In this document: piece by piece, positions 1 through 11,037 of the stretch
Layout of the letters: each line of letters starts with the position of its first letter
Numbering within the stretch: the first letter of the stretch is position 1
NCBI GenBank assembly: GCA_012841845.1
Contig: DUTZ01000407.1
Location: 1 to 13,314 of the forward strand
Direction: 5' to 3'
Source: Actinomycetales bacterium
GTDB taxonomy: Bacteria; Actinomycetota; Actinomycetes; Mycobacteriales; Mycobacteriaceae
DNA: 13,314 nucleotides
Notes under the pieces: model-generated
Seen by the model: only the letters and a program-made list of their open reading frames with translations
Databases searched by the model: none
Told to the model about the DNA's origin: nothing
Position numbers and translations under genes: made by a program

Positions 1-495
1 CCCCGAGTCGGCGCCGGTGAGGCGCCCGGACGCCGGGGGCATCACGTGGACGCCGTCGGCGCGGAGCGTGTCGACGTTGCGGCGGGTGGCGGGGTGCTCC
101 CACATCTCCGTGTGCATGGCGGGCGCGAGCAGCACCGGGCACCGGGCGGTGAGGAGCGTGGAGGTGAGCAGGTCGTCGGCCCGGCCGGTCGCCGCCCGCG
201 AGAGCAGGTCGGCGGTGGCGGGGGCCACCACGACGAGGTCCGCACGTTGCCCGAGGGCGACGTGGCGGACGGAGGGCACGTCGGAGAACACCCCGGTGGA
301 GACCGGGTTGCCGGACAGGGCCTCGAAGGTGGCGGCGCCGACGAAGCGCAGCGCCGCCTCGGTGGGGATCACGTCGACGTGGCAGCCGGACTCCGTGAGG
401 ATCCGGATGAGCGCACAGGCCTTGTAGGCGGCGATGCCGCCGCCCACGCCGACGACGACGCGCCGCCGGCGCGCCGTGTCCCCGCTCTCGGTCAC
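1..495 (-). CDS. coaBC: Bifunctional phosphopantothenoylcysteine decarboxylase/phosphopantothenate-cysteine ligase CoaBC, N-terminal part
   Basis: CoaBC makes 4'-phosphopantetheine for coenzyme A: the CoaB domain joins cysteine to phosphopantothenate and the N-terminal, FMN-dependent CoaC domain decarboxylates the product. Only the first 165 residues, nearly all CoaC, lie in the window; the rest runs off the left edge. Visible are the flavoprotein opening [13 protein letters not shown] (13-25), the presumed catalytic His78 in [20 protein letters not shown], and the substrate-recognition segment PAMHTEMW (125-132). The family motif is usually written PxMNxxMW; His replaces Asn here, which I recall as normal in mycobacterial CoaBC. 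The start is GTG, whose GTGA overlaps the rpoZ stop by 4 bp, with GAGGG just upstream, so translation is probably coupled to rpoZ. It is the last visible gene of the mihF-gmk-rpoZ-coaBC unit. Identity is secure; completeness cannot be judged. Confidence 0.95.
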   Translation of the reverse strand, partial: MTESGDTARRRRVVVGVGGGIAAYKACALIRILTESGCHVDVIPTEAALRFVGAATFEALSGNPVSTGVFSDVPSVRHVALGQRADLVVVAPATADLLSRAATGRADDLLTSTLLTARCPVLLAPAMHTEMWEHPATRRNVDTLRADGVHVMPPASGRLTGADSG

Positions 496-779
496 TCGCC
501 CTCGGCGCAGTCGAGGAGGTCGGAGTGGAGCTCGCGGAGCGCGATGGTGAGCGGCTTCTCGTGCAGGCCCGGGTCGACGAGCGGGCCGACGAACTCGAGG
601 ATGCCCTCGTCGATCTGGTTGTAGTACGAGTTGATCTGGCGCGCGCGCTTGGCGGCGAAGATCACGAGGGCGTACTTCGAGGACGCCCGCTCGAGGAGCT
701 CGTCGATCGGCGGGTTGGTGATGCCGATCGGGGTGTCGTACAGCGGGGCGGTCGCTGCGGCTTCGGTGGTGGTGGCCAC
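492..779 (-). CDS. rpoZ: DNA-directed RNA polymerase omega subunit
   Basis: Omega is the small RNA polymerase subunit that helps fold and assemble beta-prime. The 95-residue protein has the actinobacterial omega signature [20 protein letters not shown] (14-33) followed by [17 protein letters not shown] (34-50), the conserved helix that clamps beta-prime, and ends with LREL..DLL..AEGE. The N-terminal tail of about 13 residues is low in complexity (TTTEAAATA). I chose GTG at 779 because AGAGGAG lies 8 nt upstream; the open frame continues further upstream only by running antisense-like through gmk. It starts 23 bp after gmk and its TGA overlaps the coaBC start by 4 bp. The gmk-rpoZ pairing is widespread in bacteria and supports the call. 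Confidence 0.97.
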   Translation of the reverse strand: MATTTEAAATAPLYDTPIGITNPPIDELLERASSKYALVIFAAKRARQINSYYNQIDEGILEFVGPLVDPGLHEKPLTIALRELHSDLLDCAEGE

Positions 780-802
780 TGTGGGATCTCCTCTGGGTGG
801 GT

Positions 803-1417
803 CTACGGGGCCGTGTCGCGGCCGACCAGCAATGATACCAACTGTTCCACCGCGGTTTCGAGTTCGTCGTTGACCACGACGTCGTCGAACTCGTCCCGGG
901 CGTCCATCTCGACCCGCGCGGTCTCGAGGCGGCGCGTCACGACGTCCTGCGGTTCGGTGCCCCGGCCGCGCAGGCGGCCCTCGAGCACCTCCCAGGAGGG
1001 CGGGCTGAGGAACACGGTGCGGCCCTCGGGCATCGACTCGCGGATCTGGCGCACACCGGCGAGGTCGACCTCGACCAGCACGGGGTGTCCCGAGTCGAGG
1101 GCGCGGCGCACCGGGTCGGCCGGCGTGCCGGAGAGCTGCAGGCCCCCGTGGATCTCGGCCCACTCGAGCATGCGCCCCTCGGCGACCGCGCGGCGGAAGT
1201 CGTCGGTGGTGACGAAGTAGTAGTCACGGCCGTCGACCTCGCCCGGACGCGGGGCCCGGGTCGTCATGGAGACGCTGAAGTACAGGTCCGGGACGCGCTC
1301 GCGGAGCCGGGCGACGACGGTGGACTTACCGACGGCGGAGGGGCCGGCCAAGACGATCAGCCGGCCCCTCCCCGTCGTCGTTGCCGGGGACGCGTCCCCG
1401 GACGACGGTGTGTTCAT
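803..1417 (-). CDS. gmk: Guanylate kinase
   Basis: Guanylate kinase phosphorylates GMP to GDP with ATP in the cytoplasm, linking purine synthesis and salvage to the GTP pool. The 204-residue protein has the P-loop GPSAVGKST (25-33), the GMP-binding segment [20 protein letters not shown], the lid-region acidic stretch LEWAEIHGG, the core strand [15 protein letters not shown], and the C-terminal RLRGRGTE and RRLETAR arginine motifs. In E. coli the corresponding GMP-binding stretch reads YYGTS; here it reads LSGTP, a form I also associate with the M. tuberculosis enzyme. I chose ATG at 1417, 7 bp after the mihF stop; an ATG at 1462 would lie inside mihF. No clear Shine-Dalgarno precedes it, so translation may depend on ribosomes finishing mihF. 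The first 17 residues are a variable tail. Confidence 0.96.
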   Translation of the reverse strand: MNTPSSGDASPATTTGRGRLIVLAGPSAVGKSTVVARLRERVPDLYFSVSMTTRAPRPGEVDGRDYYFVTTDDFRRAVAEGRMLEWAEIHGGLQLSGTPADPVRRALDSGHPVLVEVDLAGVRQIRESMPEGRTVFLSPPSWEVLEGRLRGRGTEPQDVVTRRLETARVEMDARDEFDDVVVNDELETAVEQLVSLLVGRDTAP

Positions 1418-1424
1418 ACGACGG

Positions 1425-1748
1425 TCAGTCGACGGTGAAGTCGAACCGCTCGAGCAGCGCACGACGCTGACGGTCGCCCAGGCCGCGCAGGCGGCGGGTG
1501 GGGGCGATCTCCAGCTCGGTCATGATCTCCTGAGCCTTGACCTTGCCGACCTTCGGCAGCGCCTCGAGCAGGGCGGACACCTTCATCTTGCCGAGGATCT
1601 CGTCGTTCTCGGCGTCCTTGAGGACCTGCTTGAGGTCGGTGCCACCGCGCTTCAGGCGCTCCTTGAGCTCAGCCCGGGCGCGACGGGCGGCAGCCGCCTT
1701 CTCCAGAGCAGCAGCGCGCTGCTCATCGGTCAACTGGGGAAGGGCCAC
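1425..1748 (-). CDS. mihF: Mycobacterial-type integration host factor (mIHF)
   Basis: mIHF is a small basic DNA-binding nucleoid protein of actinobacteria, unrelated in sequence to proteobacterial IHF. It bends DNA and was first found as the host factor for phage L5 integration in mycobacteria. The 107-residue protein is nearly identical in pattern to the mycobacterial one: an Ala/Lys/Arg-rich N-terminal helix ([20 protein letters not shown]), [25 protein letters not shown], a helix-hairpin-helix-like core [20 protein letters not shown], and the C-terminal [18 protein letters not shown]. The start is GTG at 1748, giving the conserved opening (V)ALPQLTDEQ with GGAGG 4 nt upstream. The frame stays open to 1808, but the extra residues (GGHPRESRDTHERDGG) are not family-like. 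It appears to be the first gene of its transcription unit, following a 434-bp gap. Confidence 0.96.
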   Translation of the reverse strand: MALPQLTDEQRAAALEKAAAARRARAELKERLKRGGTDLKQVLKDAENDEILGKMKVSALLEALPKVGKVKAQEIMTELEIAPTRRLRGLGDRQRRALLERFDFTVD

Positions 1749-1752
1749 AATT

Positions 1753-1757
1753 CCTCC
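1753..1757 (-). promoter_or_regulatory. Shine-Dalgarno of mihF (decides the start)
   Basis: On the minus strand GGAGG lies 4 nt upstream of the GTG at 1748 (GGAGGAATTGTG). The spacing is short but usable, and it supports the 107-residue start over the longer in-frame opening at 1808, which has no such site. Confidence 0.7.
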
Positions 1758-1791
1758 GTCTCGTTCGTGTGTGTCTCGTGACTCACGCGGG

Positions 1792-1807
1792 TGTCCACCG
1801 TAGGACA
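1792..1807 (-). other. Small hairpin in the mihF leader
   Basis: Minus-strand RNA reads UGUCC-UACGGU-GGACA: a perfect 5-bp stem with a 6-nt loop, ending 44 nt upstream of the mihF start. It could fold in the 5' leader or be chance in GC-rich DNA. The TACGGT in the loop also resembles a -10 hexamer (TANNNT), but I see no matching -35, so neither role is established. Confidence 0.3.
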
Positions 1808-2073
1808 TCCACGTTCGGTGAGCGTTGACCGGCCCCGGCGCGTCCGCGGGCTGCGGATCGCATCGGGAACGGGCGCTCCCTCGTGCTCACCGTACCCGCG
1901 GGATCCGTGCTCTCCGGGGAGGGCGAGGACCGGTCACGGGCCTGATGACCTCCGCAACAGTACTCGGCCGTCAGGCCGTGCACCCGCGCGGGGGTCCGGC
2001 GTGGCACCCCGTCTGATCTGCGCTTTGATGCGTGAGGATACGGGCAGACTAGCCCCGTACGCCGCGCATGGCG

Positions 2074-2098
2074 ACACGAAACGGCCGAAACCCGGCCG
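2074..2098 (-). terminator. Candidate intrinsic terminator of the pyr operon
   Basis: The minus strand reads CGGCCG-GGTTT-CGGCCG-TTTCGTGT: a 6-bp all-GC stem with a 5-nt loop, followed by a short, interrupted T-rich tail. It begins 85 nt after the pyrF stop. The weak tail is common for GC-rich actinobacterial terminators, but it also means Rho-dependent ending cannot be excluded. Confidence 0.55.
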
Positions 2099-2145
2099 AT
2101 TCCCCCGACATCGGTGACGCTCGTGTGAACGGTGTGACGTCAGTA

Positions 2146-2174
2146 GTCCGACGGGGCCCGATGGGAGCTCGGAC
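2146..2174 (-). other. Hairpin just downstream of pyrF
   Basis: The minus strand has GTCCGA (2174-2169) and TCGGAC (2151-2146), a perfect 6-bp stem around a 17-nt GC-rich interior that can itself pair CCC with GGG. It starts 9 nt after the pyrF stop. There is no T-tract, so it fits a 3'-end stabilising or pausing structure better than an intrinsic terminator. Confidence 0.4.
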
Positions 2175-2182
2175 GGGCTCGT

Positions 2183-3033
2183 TCAGCCGGCCGCGAACCG
2201 GTAGGTCGCGGCGAGGTCGTGCACGGTCGACCGCATGGCGTCGACGTCCGGCCCGGCGCGGAGCACGTGCCGGGAGACGTTGACGAGGGTGTCGGCGAGC
2301 GCGGGTCCGGCGATCCGGCGGACGTCGTCGAGCGTGCCGCCCTGCTCTCCCACCCCGGGCATGAGGACCGGGCCCGCGAGTGCGTCCAGGCGCGGCGGGT
2401 CCGCGACGGTCGCGCCCACCACGACGCCGAACGATCCCGGCGCACCGGCGGCGTCGGCCGCCCGGGCGGCGTTGCGCCGCCCCACCTCGTCGACCACCGC
2501 CTGGGCCACGGTGGCGCCCCCGCCCGTGGCGGCCTGCAGCCCGCCGGCCTCGGGGTTGGAGGTCCGGGCGAGGACGAACAGCCCGCGGCCTGTGTCGGCG
2601 GCGGCGTCGAAGGCCGCGTCGAGCGCGCCGACACCCAGGTAGGGCGAGACGGTGAGGGCGTCGCACGCGAGCGGTGAGCCGTCGGCCAGCCAGGCGCGGG
2701 CGTACCCGGCCATCGTGGAGCCGATGTCTCCCCGCTTGGCGTCCGCCACCGACAGGGCACCGCAGGAGCCGATCCGATCGAGGACCTCCTCGAGGGCGGC
2801 GATCCCGGCGGAGCCGTGCTCCTCGAAGAAGGCCACCTGCGGCTTGACGGCCGGGACGAGGTCGCCGAACGCCTCGAGCGCCCGACGGGAGAACTCGCGT
2901 ACTCCGACGGCGTCGACGCCCAGCCCCCACGCCTCGAGCAGCGCCGGGTGCGGGTCGATGCCCACGCACAGGTTCCCCCGGTCGGCCACCGCCTCCCGGA
3001 GCCGGTGGCCGAACGGGGCCCGGGCGCCGGTGC

Positions 3034-3037
<4 letters not shown>
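2183..3037 (-). CDS. pyrF: Orotidine 5'-phosphate decarboxylase (type 2 family)
   Basis: PyrF decarboxylates OMP to UMP, the last step of de novo pyrimidine synthesis. At 284 residues it is the longer type 2 form found in mycobacteria (about 274 residues). Motifs: the opening strand [18 protein letters not shown] (22-39), [12 protein letters not shown] (64-75), the catalytic [10 protein letters not shown] (99-108) with Lys101 and Asp104, SPYLG, the GVVVGAT strand and the phosphate-gripping [11 protein letters not shown] near the C terminus. The start is GTG at 3037; the GTGA overlaps the carB stop by 4 bp. No strong Shine-Dalgarno is present, so it probably depends on reinitiation by ribosomes leaving carB. 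It is the last gene of the operon and is followed by hairpins. A much longer open frame through 6295 is the out-of-frame shadow of carB, not a fusion. Confidence 0.97.
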
Positions 3038-6392
<3,355 letters not shown>

Positions 6393-6393
<1 letters not shown>

Positions 6394-7604
6394 CAGTTCG
6401 TGCCCTTTCCGGTGGTGGCGGATCCGGCCCCGGCGGAGCCCAGGAGGCCGACGAAGCGGTCGAAGAGGTCGGCGGCGTCCCGCGGGCCGGCCGCGGCCTC
6501 GGGGTGGTACTGGACGGAGAAGGCGCTGCCGTCGGACAGCGCGACGCCCTCGACCGTGCCGTCGTTGGCGCACAGGTGCGTGACGGTCGCGGTCCCCCAC
6601 GGGGTGTCCCACGTGTCGGACTCGGGCGCGCGGAGGGCGAAGCCGTGGTTCTGCGAGGTGATCGCCACCTGGCCGGTGGCCTTCTCCACGACGGGGATGT
6701 TCGTGCCGCGGTGCCCGAAGCGCATCTTGTAGGTCTCGAGACCGAGCGCGCGGCCGAGGATCTGGTTGCCGAAGCAGATGCCGAAGAACGGGATCCCCTG
6801 GCTCAGCACCTCCTTGGTGAGGTGCACGGCGGCGTCGGCGGTGGCCGGGTCGCCGGGACCGTTGGAGAGGAACACGCCGTCCACGTCGAGGTCGAGCACG
6901 TCCTGCAGCGTGGAGTCGTGCGGGATGACGTGGACGCGGCACCCGCGCGCGGCGAGCATGCGCGGGGTGTTGCTCTTGATGCCCAGGTCGAGCGCGGCCA
7001 CGGTGTAGCGGGCCTCGGTGCCGTCGGCGGGCTCCACGACGTAGGCCTCGTCGGTCGAGACCTCGCCGGACAGGTTGGCCCCGGCCATGGACTCCTGGGC
7101 GCGGACGGCGGCGAGCATCGTCTCGTCGTCGGCGAGGTCCTCCCCGGAGAAGATGCCGGCCTTCATCGAGCCGGCGTCGCGGATGTGCCGGACCACGGCC
7201 CGGGTGTCCACGTCGGCGATCCCCACGATGCCCTGGGCGACCATCTCCTCCTCGAGGGTGCGCCGGGCCCGGAAGTTGGAGGCGCGGCGCGACAGGTCGC
7301 GGATCACCAGGCCGGCGACCCAGATGCGGCCGCCGCGGTCCTCGCCGTCGAGCAGGGACTCGCCGTCCTCGTCGTTCCACCCCGTGTTGCCGATCTGCGG
7401 CGCGGTGGTGACGACGATCTGGCGGCAATAGGAGGGGTCGGTGAGCGTCTCCTGGTAGCCGGACATGGCGGTGGTGAAGACGGCCTCCCCGAGGGTGGTG
7501 CCCGACGCCCCGAAGGCCGTCCCGCGGTGGATGCGCCCGTCCTCGAGGACGAGGGCGGCGGGCTGCCGCGCGCCCGTGGCGGTGGTGCTGCTCTGCGGTG
7601 TCAC
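6393..7604 (-). CDS. carA: Carbamoyl-phosphate synthase small (glutaminase) subunit
   Basis: CarA hydrolyses glutamine and passes ammonia through a tunnel to CarB. The 403-residue protein has the CPSase small-chain domain first ([17 protein letters not shown], then [16 protein letters not shown] and [13 protein letters not shown]), followed by a class I glutamine amidotransferase domain from about residue 205 ([43 protein letters not shown]). The catalytic triad is intact: Cys277 in GICFGNQ, and His367 and Glu369 in [10 protein letters not shown]. The start is GTG at 7604 with GAGGAGA just upstream; its GTGA overlaps the stop of the preceding membrane-protein gene by 4 bp. The frame is open to 8177, but that extension overlaps the upstream gene out of frame and is Arg/Gly-rich noise. 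The 3' end overlaps carB by one base, as suits a 1:1 heterodimer. Confidence 0.97.
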
Positions 7605-8158
7605 TGGTTCTCCTCGGTGCTGGAGCGGGGGCTGTCGGGGTGCTGCTCGTCGGGGCCGTCGGCGGCGTCGCCGCGCAGCGCCTCCCAGCGGGGGTAGGTG
7701 TCCTTGTCGTCGGCACGGAACCCGGAGTCGATCACGGTGTGGCCCTCGCGGCCGGCGACGCGCCACCGGGCCACGAGCAGGCCGCCGCCGGGGACGACCT
7801 TGTTGGCGAGGGCGGACTCGCGGCGCACGCCCACGAGGTCCGCGCGGGGGATCCACACGGTGCCGTCGGCGAGCGCGAGCACCAGCCCGCCCGTGTGGGC
7901 GGTGAGGGTGCCGGCCGAGCGGTGCCCGAGCGGCGGGCGGGCGACGCGCGCCTGCCAGTCGCCGGCCACGGTGCTGCCCACGTACACCCCGCCGAGCGGT
8001 CCGAGGACCACCTCGCCCGGGTCCCCGGGCGGCGTCGGCAGGTCGTCGTACAGGTCCTCCTGCGCCGACTGGCGGTTGCGCCAGCCGAGCGCCATGAGGC
8101 CGACGATCGCCAGGAAGACGGCCAGGACGACGACCACGGTCCAGAACTCCTGGCTCAC
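7601..8158 (-). CDS. Single-pass membrane protein with PH-like domain, pyrC-carA spacer gene
   Basis: Function unknown. The 185-residue protein has one hydrophobic segment at about residues 6-26 ([20 protein letters not shown]) followed by RNR, predicting an N-out, C-in anchor. A soluble core of about 50-155 is rich in short beta-strand-like stretches ([56 protein letters not shown]) and is the type annotated as a PH-like domain in actinobacteria. An acidic, probably disordered tail ([19 protein letters not shown]) ends it. I recall the M. tuberculosis gene Rv1382, labelled an export or membrane protein, in the same place between pyrC and carA. GTG at 8158 overlaps the pyrC stop (GTGA), and its own stop overlaps the carA start, so it is made with the pathway enzymes. 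No catalytic motif is visible. Recruiting the enzymes to the membrane or sensing a lipid are untested ideas. Confidence 0.85.
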   Translation of the reverse strand: MSQEFWTVVVVLAVFLAIVGLMALGWRNRQSAQEDLYDDLPTPPGDPGEVVLGPLGGVYVGSTVAGDWQARVARPPLGHRSAGTLTAHTGGLVLALADGTVWIPRADLVGVRRESALANKVVPGGGLLVARWRVAGREGHTVIDSGFRADDKDTYPRWEALRGDAADGPDEQHPDSPRSSTEENQ

Positions 8159-9471
8159 GCGACCACCTCGCCGTCACGCGACACCAACCGGCCCCGGTAG
8201 ACGGTGCCCACGACCCGCGCCGAGAAGGACATGCCCTCGTACGGGGTGTTGGCGGAGAGGCTGGCCAGCTCCTCGCCGACGACCGTCCACTCCGAGTCGG
8301 GGTCCACCGCGGCGAGGTTGGCGGGTTCGCCCACCTCGATCGGCCGGCCCTGGTCGGTGAGCCCGGCGATCTCGGCGGGCCGGGTGCTCATCACGCGGGC
8401 GAGGTCGCGCCACGTCATGTCGCCGGTCTCCACGAGCAGCGAGGCGACGATCGGCAGGGCCGTCTCCAGGCCGAGCATGCCCGGGCGGGCGGCGGCGAAC
8501 TCGCAGCACTTCTCCTGCGCGGCGTGCGGGGCGTGGTCGGTGGCCACGCAGTCGATGACGCCCTCGACGAGGGCCCTGCGCAGGGCGAGGGTGTCGTGCT
8601 CCTCGCGCAGCGGCGGGTTGACGCGGTAGACGCCGTCGTAGGTCTCCAGGCGCGTGTCGTCGAGCAGCAGGTGGTGCGGGGTGACCTCGGCGGTGATCGC
8701 GATGCCCTGCCCCTTGGCCCAGGTGAGCAGCTCGACCGTGCCGGTCGTCGAGGCGTGGCAGATGTGGACGCGGGCGCCGGCGTCGCGGGCGAGGATCGCG
8801 TCGCGGGCGACGATGGACTCCTCGGCCGAACGGGGCCAGCCGGTCAGCCCCAGCCGGGCGGCGGTCGGTCCCTCGTGTGCCACGGCCCCGCGGGTGAGCC
8901 GCGGCTCCTCGGCGTGCTGGGCCACCAGGACGCCGAGCCCGGCCGAGTACTCGAGAGCCCGGCGCATGATGAGCGGGTCGTAGACGCACATGCCGTCGTC
9001 GGAGAAGATCCTGACCCCGGCCTCGCCGGAGGCCATCTGGCCCATCTCGGTGAGCTGCTCGCCCTTCAGGCCCACCGTCACGGCGCCGACGGGGTGGACG
9101 TCGCACAGGCCTACCTCGCGGCCGATCCGCCACACCGAGTCGGTGACCGTCTGGTTGTCCTGCGCCGGCTGGGTGTTGGCCATGGCGAACACGGCGGTGT
9201 AGCCGCCGCGGACCGCGGCCGCGGAACCCGTGGCGATGGTCTCGGTGTCCTCGCGGCCGGGCTCGCGCAGGTGGGTGTGCAGGTCCACGAAGCCGGGCAG
9301 CAGGACGGCGCCGCCCAGGTCGTGGGTCTCGGTGCCGTCCGGAGCGTCCGCGCCGGCGTCGGGCCCGATCGCGGCGATGCGACCGTCCACCACGAGGACG
9401 TCCACGGGGTCGCCCTCCCCGTAGGGTCGCACCCGGCTCAGCAGCAGGGGCGGGGTCTGGCGAGGGCTCAC
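8155..9471 (-). CDS. pyrC: Dihydroorotase (type I, cyclic amidohydrolase)
   Basis: PyrC reversibly cyclises carbamoyl-aspartate to dihydroorotate. The 438-residue length and motifs are those of type I dihydroorotase, unlike the shorter E. coli type II enzyme. Putative zinc ligands, by position in the amidohydrolase barrel, are His65 and His67 in [10 protein letters not shown], Asp158/Asp159 in FSDDG (where type II uses a carboxylated lysine), His186 in AQHAEE, His239 in HICHASTTG and the catalytic Asp312 in CVATDHAPH. The C-terminal part returns to the small beta domain ([26 protein letters not shown]). Start GTG at 9471 gives the short N-terminal arm before [10 protein letters not shown], with GGAAGGA upstream, and overlaps the pyrB stop by GTGA. 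In the Aquifex relative this enzyme type needs ATCase for full structure and activity, so adjacency to pyrB may reflect a physical complex (inference). Confidence 0.97.
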   Translation of the reverse strand: MSPRQTPPLLLSRVRPYGEGDPVDVLVVDGRIAAIGPDAGADAPDGTETHDLGGAVLLPGFVDLHTHLREPGREDTETIATGSAAAVRGGYTAVFAMANTQPAQDNQTVTDSVWRIGREVGLCDVHPVGAVTVGLKGEQLTEMGQMASGEAGVRIFSDDGMCVYDPLIMRRALEYSAGLGVLVAQHAEEPRLTRGAVAHEGPTAARLGLTGWPRSAEESIVARDAILARDAGARVHICHASTTGTVELLTWAKGQGIAITAEVTPHHLLLDDTRLETYDGVYRVNPPLREEHDTLALRRALVEGVIDCVATDHAPHAAQEKCCEFAAARPGMLGLETALPIVASLLVETGDMTWRDLARVMSTRPAEIAGLTDQGRPIEVGEPANLAAVDPDSEWTVVGEELASLSANTPYEGMSFSARVVGTVYRGRLVSRDGEVVA

Positions 9472-10409
9472 TCGGGGGTTCCTTCCGTTCCGACGAGGGT
9501 GTGCAGGAGGACGGACATCCTCACGTGCACGCCGTTGGTCACCTGCTGCAGGACCGCGGAGGCCGGGGCGTCCGCGATGTCGAAGCCGATCTCCATGCCG
9601 CGCACCATCGGTCCGGGGTGCAGCACCACCGTGTCCTCCCGCAGCCGGGCGGCGCGGCCCGGGCCGAGGCCGTACCGGACGGCGTACTCGCGGGCGGAGG
9701 GGAAGAACGCGCCGTCCATGCGCTCGGCCTGGACGCGCAGCATCATCACGGCGTCCGCGTCGGCGAGCTCGGCGTCGAGGTCGGTGGAGGCGCGGACCGG
9801 CCAGGTGTCCACCCCGACGGGCAGCAGGGTGGGCGGGGCCACCAGGACGACCTCGGCGCCGAGGGTGGAGAGCAGCAGCGCGTTGGAGCGCGCGACCCGG
9901 GAGTGCAGGACGTCGCCCACGATCACGACGCGGCGCCCGTCGAGCCCGCCGAGCCGCTCGCGCAGGGTCATGGCGTCGAGCAGCGCCTGGGTGGGGTGCT
10001 CGTGCGTCCCGTCGCCGGCGTTGATCACCGACGGGCCCATGCCACCCGGTGCCACCCAGCGGGCCATCTGCACCGCGGCGCCGGAGGCGGGGTGCCGGAC
10101 GATGAGCGCGTCGGCGCCGATCGCGGTGAGCGTGAGCGCGGTGTCCCGCAGCGACTCGCCCTTCTGCACCGACGACGCGCTGGCGGAGACGTTGATGACG
10201 TCCGCGCTCATCCACTTACCGGCGGTCTCGAAGGACACGCGGGTGCGGGTGGAGTTCTCGTAGAACACCGTGAGGACGGTCTTGCCGCGCAGGGTCGGCA
10301 GCTTGCGGACCTCGCGGCCGAGCAGCGCCTCCTTGAGCCGGTCGGCCTCGTCGAGGATCGACTCGGCCGCGGCGCGGTCCAGGTCGGCGGCGGAGAGCAG
10401 GTGCTTCAC
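9468..10409 (-). CDS. pyrB: Aspartate carbamoyltransferase catalytic subunit
   Basis: PyrB joins carbamoyl phosphate to aspartate, the committed step to pyrimidines. The 313-residue protein is full length. It has the carbamoyl-phosphate loop STRTRVSFE (53-61), the mobile loop Ser80/Lys83 in [14 protein letters not shown], the [14 protein letters not shown] segment (His138-Gln141), the aspartate domain opening [16 protein letters not shown], the 240s-type segment LRVQAERM and the C-terminal [12 protein letters not shown]. No pyrI regulatory chain is present, as expected for actinobacteria, where control is through PyrR and CarB rather than a zinc regulatory subunit. The start is GTG ([10 protein letters not shown]), 8 nt after a strong AGGAGG inside the end of pyrR; the GTGA overlaps the pyrR stop by 4 bp. 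Confidence 0.98.
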   Translation of the reverse strand: MKHLLSAADLDRAAAESILDEADRLKEALLGREVRKLPTLRGKTVLTVFYENSTRTRVSFETAGKWMSADVINVSASASSVQKGESLRDTALTLTAIGADALIVRHPASGAAVQMARWVAPGGMGPSVINAGDGTHEHPTQALLDAMTLRERLGGLDGRRVVIVGDVLHSRVARSNALLLSTLGAEVVLVAPPTLLPVGVDTWPVRASTDLDAELADADAVMMLRVQAERMDGAFFPSAREYAVRYGLGPGRAARLREDTVVLHPGPMVRGMEIGFDIADAPASAVLQQVTNGVHVRMSVLLHTLVGTEGTPE

Positions 10410-10990
10410 CGGGTTTCCTCCTGTCCGGGGCGGTGCAGGACCACCGCGTCGTCGCCGTCGATCTCCGCGAGCCGCACGGACACGTCCTCGTCGCGGGAGG
10501 TGGGTACGTTCTTGCCCACGTAGTCCGCGCGGATCGGCAGTTCGCGGTGCCCGCGGTCCACGAGCACGGCGAGCTGCACGCGGGCCGGGCGGCCGAGGTC
10601 GCGCAGGGCGTCGAAGGCGGCGCGGATGGTGCGGCCGGAGTAGAGGACGTCGTCGACCAGGACGACGGTGGCGCCGTCGATCCCCTCGGTGGGGACGGTC
10701 GTGGGGCCCATCGGCCGGTGGGGGCCGCCCGCGAGGTCGTCGCGGTAGAGGGTCACGTCGAGGGCGCCGGCGGGGACGGCGACCCCGGCGAAGTCGCGGA
10801 TGCGGCCGGCGAGCCGGGCGGCGAGGGGGACGCCCCGGGTGGGGATGCCGAGCAGGACCACGCGGGGCGCGTCGGGCGCGTCCACCGCGGTGCGTTCGAT
10901 GATCTGATGCGCCAGCCGGGACACCGTCCGGGAGACGTCGTCAGACGTGAAGAGTGAGACCGTGCCCGCGTCGGGGCCACCGTCGTTCAC
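10406..10990 (-). CDS. pyrR: Pyrimidine operon RNA-binding regulator PyrR
   Basis: PyrR binds pyr mRNA when UMP/UTP is high and lowers expression; it has a phosphoribosyltransferase fold and often weak uracil phosphoribosyltransferase activity. The 194-residue protein has the family segments [18 protein letters not shown] (44-61), [11 protein letters not shown] (76-86, a PyrR hallmark), the PRPP loop [17 protein letters not shown] (109-125) and [25 protein letters not shown] near the C terminus. The first 11 residues are variable. GTG at 10990 is chosen because an in-frame TGA lies two codons upstream and AAGGAGG precedes the start by 9 nt. This Shine-Dalgarno abuts a PyrR-type RNA hairpin, suggesting that PyrR represses its own translation and, through overlapping cistrons, the whole operon. 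It is the first gene of the pyr operon, 69 bp after nusB. Confidence 0.97.
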   Translation of the reverse strand: MNDGGPDAGTVSLFTSDDVSRTVSRLAHQIIERTAVDAPDAPRVVLLGIPTRGVPLAARLAGRIRDFAGVAVPAGALDVTLYRDDLAGGPHRPMGPTTVPTEGIDGATVVLVDDVLYSGRTIRAAFDALRDLGRPARVQLAVLVDRGHRELPIRADYVGKNVPTSRDEDVSVRLAEIDGDDAVVLHRPGQEETR

Positions 10991-10999
10991 CGATCACCA

Positions 11000-11037
11000 C
11001 CTCCTTGTCCGCCTCGCTGGACGGCTCGTTAAAGGGA
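11000..11037 (-). promoter_or_regulatory. PyrR-binding RNA hairpin overlapping the pyrR ribosome site
   Basis: In the minus-strand RNA the upper stem is CCGUC-[CAGCGA]-GGCGG (11024-11009): five pairs including one U-G, closed by a hexaloop of the form CNGNGA. This follows the PyrR recognition consensus ARUCCNGNGAGGYU at all positions except the outermost A-U pair, replaced here by C-G, which keeps the stem. On its 5' side lies a purine-rich internal bulge (AACGAG, 11030-11025), another known feature of PyrR loops. The lower stem can pair CCCUUU (11036-11031) with the Shine-Dalgarno AAGGAGG (11006-11000), leaving one A bulged. PyrR binding would then hide the ribosome site. PyrR-dependent translational repression is established in Mycobacterium smegmatis; its use here is inference from this structure. 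No terminator/antiterminator pair is visible. Confidence 0.85.

Larger units (their letters stand above)
1749..2182. other. 434-bp intergenic region between pyrF and mihF
   Basis: No credible gene lies here. The short open frames on both strands are rich in Arg, Pro and Gly, resemble no family I know and lack ribosome sites. The pyrF-proximal part (2074-2174) holds two hairpins, one of which is a candidate terminator of the pyrimidine operon. The rest should contain the promoter and leader of mihF-gmk-rpoZ-coaBC. Several TANNNT hexamers exist on the minus strand (TATCCT at 2035-2040, TACTGT at 1957-1962, TACGGT at 1797-1802), but none has a good -35 at 16-18 nt, so I do not choose one. In M. 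tuberculosis, as I recall, this interval carries a PE/PPE pair; nothing like that is present here. Confidence 0.6.

Noticed and set aside
1749..1808. 20-residue N-terminal extension of mIHF
   Set aside because: The extra residues are not family-like and no ribosome site precedes 1808, whereas GGAGG precedes GTG 1748.
1791..2117. Small open frames on both strands of the pyrF-mihF gap (also 1783-2007 on minus)
   Set aside because: They are low-complexity Arg/Pro/Gly products without ribosome sites or recognisable motifs, expected by chance at this GC content.
2122..2141. Repeated TGTGA near the pyrF end, reminiscent of a CRP/GlxR operator
   Set aside because: The two copies are in direct orientation (TGTGAACGG, TGTGACGTC) rather than the TGTGA-N6-TCACA palindrome, and lie downstream of an operon rather than at a promoter.
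6394..7716. Long N-terminal extension of CarB
   Set aside because: It is read out of frame through carA, and the conserved CarB opening ([17 protein letters not shown]) is at 6393.
7605..8177. N-terminal extension of CarA
   Set aside because: It overlaps the membrane-protein gene out of frame and has no similarity to the CPSase small chain; GTG at 7604 has a ribosome site.
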